64,000 bases of DNA from Xenorhabdus griffiniae (lineage in GTDB: Bacteria; Pseudomonadota; Gammaproteobacteria; Enterobacterales; Enterobacteriaceae): assembly GCF_015163655.1 (NCBI RefSeq), contig NZ_JADEUF010000003.1, forward strand, positions 1 to 64,000. Direction: 5' to 3'. Below, piece by piece: positions 61,105-64,000 of the stretch. Made by a program: the position numbers and the translations under genes. Position 1 is the stretch's first letter. The number at the start of each line of letters is the position of its first letter. The notes beneath the pieces were generated by a model. That model made no database searches, was not told the origin of the DNA, and saw only the letters and a list, made by a program, of their open reading frames with translations.

Positions 61105-62612
61105 TAAGGCGTCGCGATTTTATTGCGGCGTTTATTAATGATGCGCAGAATTGGCGGAATAACAATGACTAATACCGCCAGAATCAGCAAAACTTGTGTG
61201 ATAGTACTACTCCATAAGATCTCAAAATCTCCATTGCTGATTGAGAGTGCCCGTCGTAGGTTTTGTTCCAGCATTTCGCCTAAGACGAAACCTAAGATCA
61301 GTGGTGACATTGGGAAATTCATTTTTCGCAGTATATAGCCAAAAACGCCTAACCCGACCATTAACATCAGATCAAAAGTGGTACTGTGGATGGCATATAC
61401 ACCTACTGCGGAAACGATAGCTATTGCAGGAACCAAAAACCACATTGGGATACTGAGCATACGGGTAAATAACCCGATCATCGGGATGTTCATGATCAGT
61501 AACAAAATATTAGCGATCAACAAAGCAGCAATAAGCCCCCAGACGATATCAGGTTGTTCGGTGAACATGGTAGGGCCTGGGGTGATGTTGTAGAGTGTCA
61601 AAGCACCCAGCATCACAGCGGTTGTACCTGAGCCGGGTACACCGAGAGTCAGCATAGGGATAAATGAACCACAAGCTGATGCGTTATTCGCGGCTTCTGG
61701 TGCAGCTACACCCCGGATATCACCTTTGCCAAATGAATCACTGTTACCGCTGAGCCGCTTTTCTGTCATGTAGGTTATTGCACTGGCGATTGTCGCCCCT
61801 GCACCAGGTAATATTCCCACAAAAAAGCCAATAACTGAGGAGCGTAAAGTTGGTCCTACACACGTTGCGGCTTCTTTTCTATTGAATAACAAGCGTCCTG
61901 TCTGGCTAATAACTTTTTGCCCCGCAGAAGTACTCTCCAGCATCAATAAGATTTCACTGACTGAAAACAGGCCAATAACGACGACAATGAATTGAATACC
62001 ATCGGAGAGGTGCACGTTATCGAAGGTGAAACGGTAAACGCCGGTGTTGGCATCTACGCCCACGGTTGCCAAGGCCAAACCGATTAAGGCGGCAAGGAGT
62101 GATTTGATGGGATTTTGGCTCATCATACTGCCGAGGCAAGCAATGGCAAATACCATGAGTGCAAAGTATTCAGCTGGCCCGAAAGCTAAAGACCACTGTG
62201 CCAAAAGTGGAGCAAATAAAATGATACCCGTGATAGCCAAAAGTGAGCCACAAAACGAACTAACGGCAGAGATAGAGAGTGCAACGCCCGCTCGCCCCTG
62301 TTTTGCCATCGGGTAGCCATCAAGCGTTGTCATGATGGCAGCGGCATCTCCCGGTACATTCAGTAAGATTGAAGAGATACGGCCGCCATACTCACAACCA
62401 ATGTAGACAGTTGCCAATAAGATCAGGGCAGATTCAGCAGGTAATTTTAATGCAAAAGCCAAAGGCAGCAGAATAGCTACCCCATTTATAGGACCAAGAC
62501 CGGGCAGTAACCCAACGACAGTACCGATAAAACAGCCTATCAGTGCAATGACCAAGTTTTTGGGTACTAATGCGACTTCAAAACCATGGCTCAGATATAT
62601 CCAAGTATCCAT
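61104..62612 (-). CDS. tctA: Tripartite tricarboxylate transporter large membrane subunit TctA
   Basis: A 502-residue inner-membrane protein with about twelve hydrophobic helices, the channel of a TTT-family importer for citrate or related carboxylates. Conserved blocks are GCFIGTVVGLLPGLGPINGV, YGGRISSILLNVPGDAAAIM, LDGYPMAKQGRAG, GFFVGILPGAGATIAS and GVPGSGTTAVMLGALTLYNI. It follows tctB by 10 bp in the order tctC-tctB-tctA. The TctDE two-component regulator that usually accompanies such genes would lie beyond the window edge if present. Confidence 0.95.
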   Translation of the reverse strand: MDTWIYLSHGFEVALVPKNLVIALIGCFIGTVVGLLPGLGPINGVAILLPLAFALKLPAESALILLATVYIGCEYGGRISSILLNVPGDAAAIMTTLDGYPMAKQGRAGVALSISAVSSFCGSLLAITGIILFAPLLAQWSLAFGPAEYFALMVFAIACLGSMMSQNPIKSLLAALIGLALATVGVDANTGVYRFTFDNVHLSDGIQFIVVVIGLFSVSEILLMLESTSAGQKVISQTGRLLFNRKEAATCVGPTLRSSVIGFFVGILPGAGATIASAITYMTEKRLSGNSDSFGKGDIRGVAAPEAANNASACGSFIPMLTLGVPGSGTTAVMLGALTLYNITPGPTMFTEQPDIVWGLIAALLIANILLLIMNIPMIGLFTRMLSIPMWFLVPAIAIVSAVGVYAIHSTTFDLMLMVGLGVFGYILRKMNFPMSPLILGFVLGEMLEQNLRRALSISNGDFEILWSSTITQVLLILAVLVIVIPPILRIINKRRNKIATP

Positions 62613-62622
62613 TGTTGTCTCC

Positions 62623-63054
62623 TTAGCTGAGCCAACTGCCGACGGGCAGAGTGACTTCTAACAGACGATCAAAAGCAAAAAAGAGTGAACTACCGAGAAC
62701 TAAACCGGAAATAATTGCAGCAAGGAATGTGGCGTTAAAGAGTCGTGCCACACAGATAGTCAATAACGTAGTTGCGAGTGGAAAACCCAACCACTCAAAT
62801 GACCATGCATAAATGGTTAGTGTGGCAATCAATAAAACTAAGCGACGTAACACTTGTGATGTTGGCCAGTAAACAGGATCAGGTTTTTTTAACAGCAATA
62901 GTAAAGCACAGAGTGCCATTAATGAAATAATAACAATTGGAAATGGGCGGGGGCCTAGAGGTTCATAGCTATATTCACTATGGATACCCCATCCAACGAC
63001 CAACCCGATTCCACATAGCAGCAGCCATACAATAGCAAAGATACGATCGCTCAT
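62623..63054 (-). CDS. tctB: Tripartite tricarboxylate transporter small membrane subunit TctB
   Basis: A 143-residue inner-membrane protein with four predicted helices, typical of TctB (residues ~6-25, 38-57, 70-100 and 108-130). The family pattern YEPLGPRPFPIVIISLMALC near the first periplasmic loop and LGFPLATTLLTICVARLF are seen. It pairs with TctA; the function of TctB alone is not known. The gene lies 13 bp after tctC and 10 bp before tctA. Confidence 0.92.
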   Translation of the reverse strand: MSDRIFAIVWLLLCGIGLVVGWGIHSEYSYEPLGPRPFPIVIISLMALCALLLLLKKPDPVYWPTSQVLRRLVLLIATLTIYAWSFEWLGFPLATTLLTICVARLFNATFLAAIISGLVLGSSLFFAFDRLLEVTLPVGSWLS

Positions 63055-63067
63055 GATGCTATCCCTG

Positions 63068-64000
63068 TTATTTTGCTAAACCAAAGGATTTGGCCATTTC
63101 ATGGTATTGAATAACTTGTTTTTTCACATAGTCATCCAGCTCTTTGCCTGCCATATTGAATTCAAATAATCCGCGTAGTTCACGTTGTTTTTTGAATTCA
63201 TCAGTTTGTTGGAGATTTTTAAAGGTATCTACCCACCATTGATATTGTTCATCAGAAACTTTTGGCCCCATATAAAAACCGCGAATAATTGGCCAAATAA
63301 GGTTATAACCTTGTTCTTTTGCTGTTGGAATTTTTGCCAGATCGCCGTCTAAGCGTTTATCGGCATAAACAGCAAGTATGCGAATTTTATCGCCATTGAG
63401 ATAAGGTAAGGTTTCACTTAAATCACCGGATACGACTTGGATATGATTACCTAACAGGGCGGTGATAGGTTCACCACCACCTTCAAACGCGACATAGCGC
63501 ATTTTGCGGGGATCGACACCAACCTCTTTTGCCAGTAATGCGGTTTTCATCCAGTCTTGACTACCAATGGAAGCACCTGCGCCAAACACAATACTATCGG
63601 GCGATTTTTTAAACGCCTCCATTAAATCTGTCAGCGTTTTGTAGGGAGAATCCTTGCGCACCGCAATCATGCCATAATCTGTACCGACACTGGCGAGCCA
63701 GCGTACGTCATTGACGTTGTAGCGACCAAATTTGCCTTGTGCAAGATTCAATAAGGAACCGCCGGAAAAGGCGACGATAGTGCCGGCTTCCGCAGGCCGT
63801 TGAGCAATAATGGCATTATAGGCAACTGCGCCGACACCGCCGGGCATAAATGTCACCCGCATGGGAGAATCGATAGTTTTAGTTTCTAATAGTGAAATTT
63901 GGATAAGTTTACAAGTTAAATCAAAACCTCCACCAGGTTTGGCGGGTGCAATACATTCAGTTCTATTGGGAGCAGAAGTTGCAAAAGCGCAGGCGCAAAT
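63068..64000 (-). CDS. tctC: Tripartite tricarboxylate transporter substrate-binding protein TctC, 5' end beyond window
   Basis: The frame stays open through the end of the window, so the gene is cut at its 5' end; 310 residues are visible. The visible part begins in the signal peptide region (ICACAFATSAPNRTECIAPA) and includes KPGGGFDLTCKL, the carboxylate-binding FMPGGVGAVAYN, TIVAFSGGSLLNLAQGKFG and VAFEGGGEPITALLGNHIQV. This periplasmic solute-binding protein delivers the acid to TctAB. The internal ATG at 63862 is not the real start. Confidence 0.92.
   Translation of the reverse strand: MCACAFATSAPNRTECIAPAKPGGGFDLTCKLIQISLLETKTIDSPMRVTFMPGGVGAVAYNAIIAQRPAEAGTIVAFSGGSLLNLAQGKFGRYNVNDVRWLASVGTDYGMIAVRKDSPYKTLTDLMEAFKKSPDSIVFGAGASIGSQDWMKTALLAKEVGVDPRKMRYVAFEGGGEPITALLGNHIQVVSGDLSETLPYLNGDKIRILAVYADKRLDGDLAKIPTAKEQGYNLIWPIIRGFYMGPKVSDEQYQWWVDTFKNLQQTDEFKKQRELRGLFEFNMAGKELDDYVKKQVIQYHEMAKSFGLAK

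Overview
The window looks like a chromosomal segment from a low-to-moderate GC gammaproteobacterium of the Morganellaceae, most likely Photorhabdus or Xenorhabdus. That is inferred from protein similarity recalled from memory and from the abundant ~105-bp 'TATACC...GCGTATA' repeats; I ran no database search. Most genes keep the order of the E. coli K-12 52-55 min region, read backwards: ypeA, yfeY, cysPTWAM, crr-ptsI-ptsH, cysK, cysZ, zipA-ligA, ypeB, nupC, alaX/alaW, gltX with the Val/Lys tRNAs, argW, mlaA, fadL, yfcZ, fadIJ, sixA, smrB, prmB, aroC, yfcA, epmC, yfcL, mnmC, fabB.

Layout. 1-720: right end of what looks like an IS200/IS605-type (TnpB) element, joined to a decaying cassette of small membrane-protein ORFs. 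1.1-19.2 kb: sulfur assimilation (sulfate/thiosulfate uptake, both cysteine synthases, CysZ), the general PTS proteins, cell division (ZipA), NAD-dependent ligase, nucleoside uptake and an unassigned short-chain dehydrogenase. 19.3-22.1 kb: two tRNA-Ala genes, gltX, and a divergent array of four tRNA-Val and three tRNA-Lys genes with a clear stable-RNA promoter. 22.2-25.3 kb: mtnK-mtnA-class II aldolase, which fits the DHAP shunt for salvage of methylthioadenosine/5'-deoxyadenosine. 26.6-32.5 kb: a compact galactosamine/N-acetylgalactosamine-type PTS and tagatose-bisphosphate aldolase operon. 32.5-34.4 kb: decayed mobile DNA (IS701-like transposase remnant, frameshifted toxin gene, other fragments) beside tRNA-Arg(CCT), a known integration site in relatives.

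34.7-42.9 kb: envelope lipid transport (MlaA, FadL) and anaerobic-type beta-oxidation (FadIJ), then SixA and SmrB. 43.0-51.1 kb: a complete histidine-utilisation locus (hutIGC, hutUH and a permease) inserted between smrB and prmB, with two matching HutC-type operators. 51.2-61 kb: prmB, aroC, yfcA, epmC, yfcL, a coiled-coil protein with a GNAT enzyme, mnmC and fabB. 61.1-64 kb: a tctCBA tripartite tricarboxylate transporter running off the end of the window.

Thirteen copies of a MITE-like repeat (called R here) and two of a second hairpin repeat (called S) sit in intergenic DNA. I saw no CRISPR array, prophage or biosynthetic cluster. The least understood parts are the left-end cassette, the R/S repeats and the 32.5-34.4 kb scrapyard.
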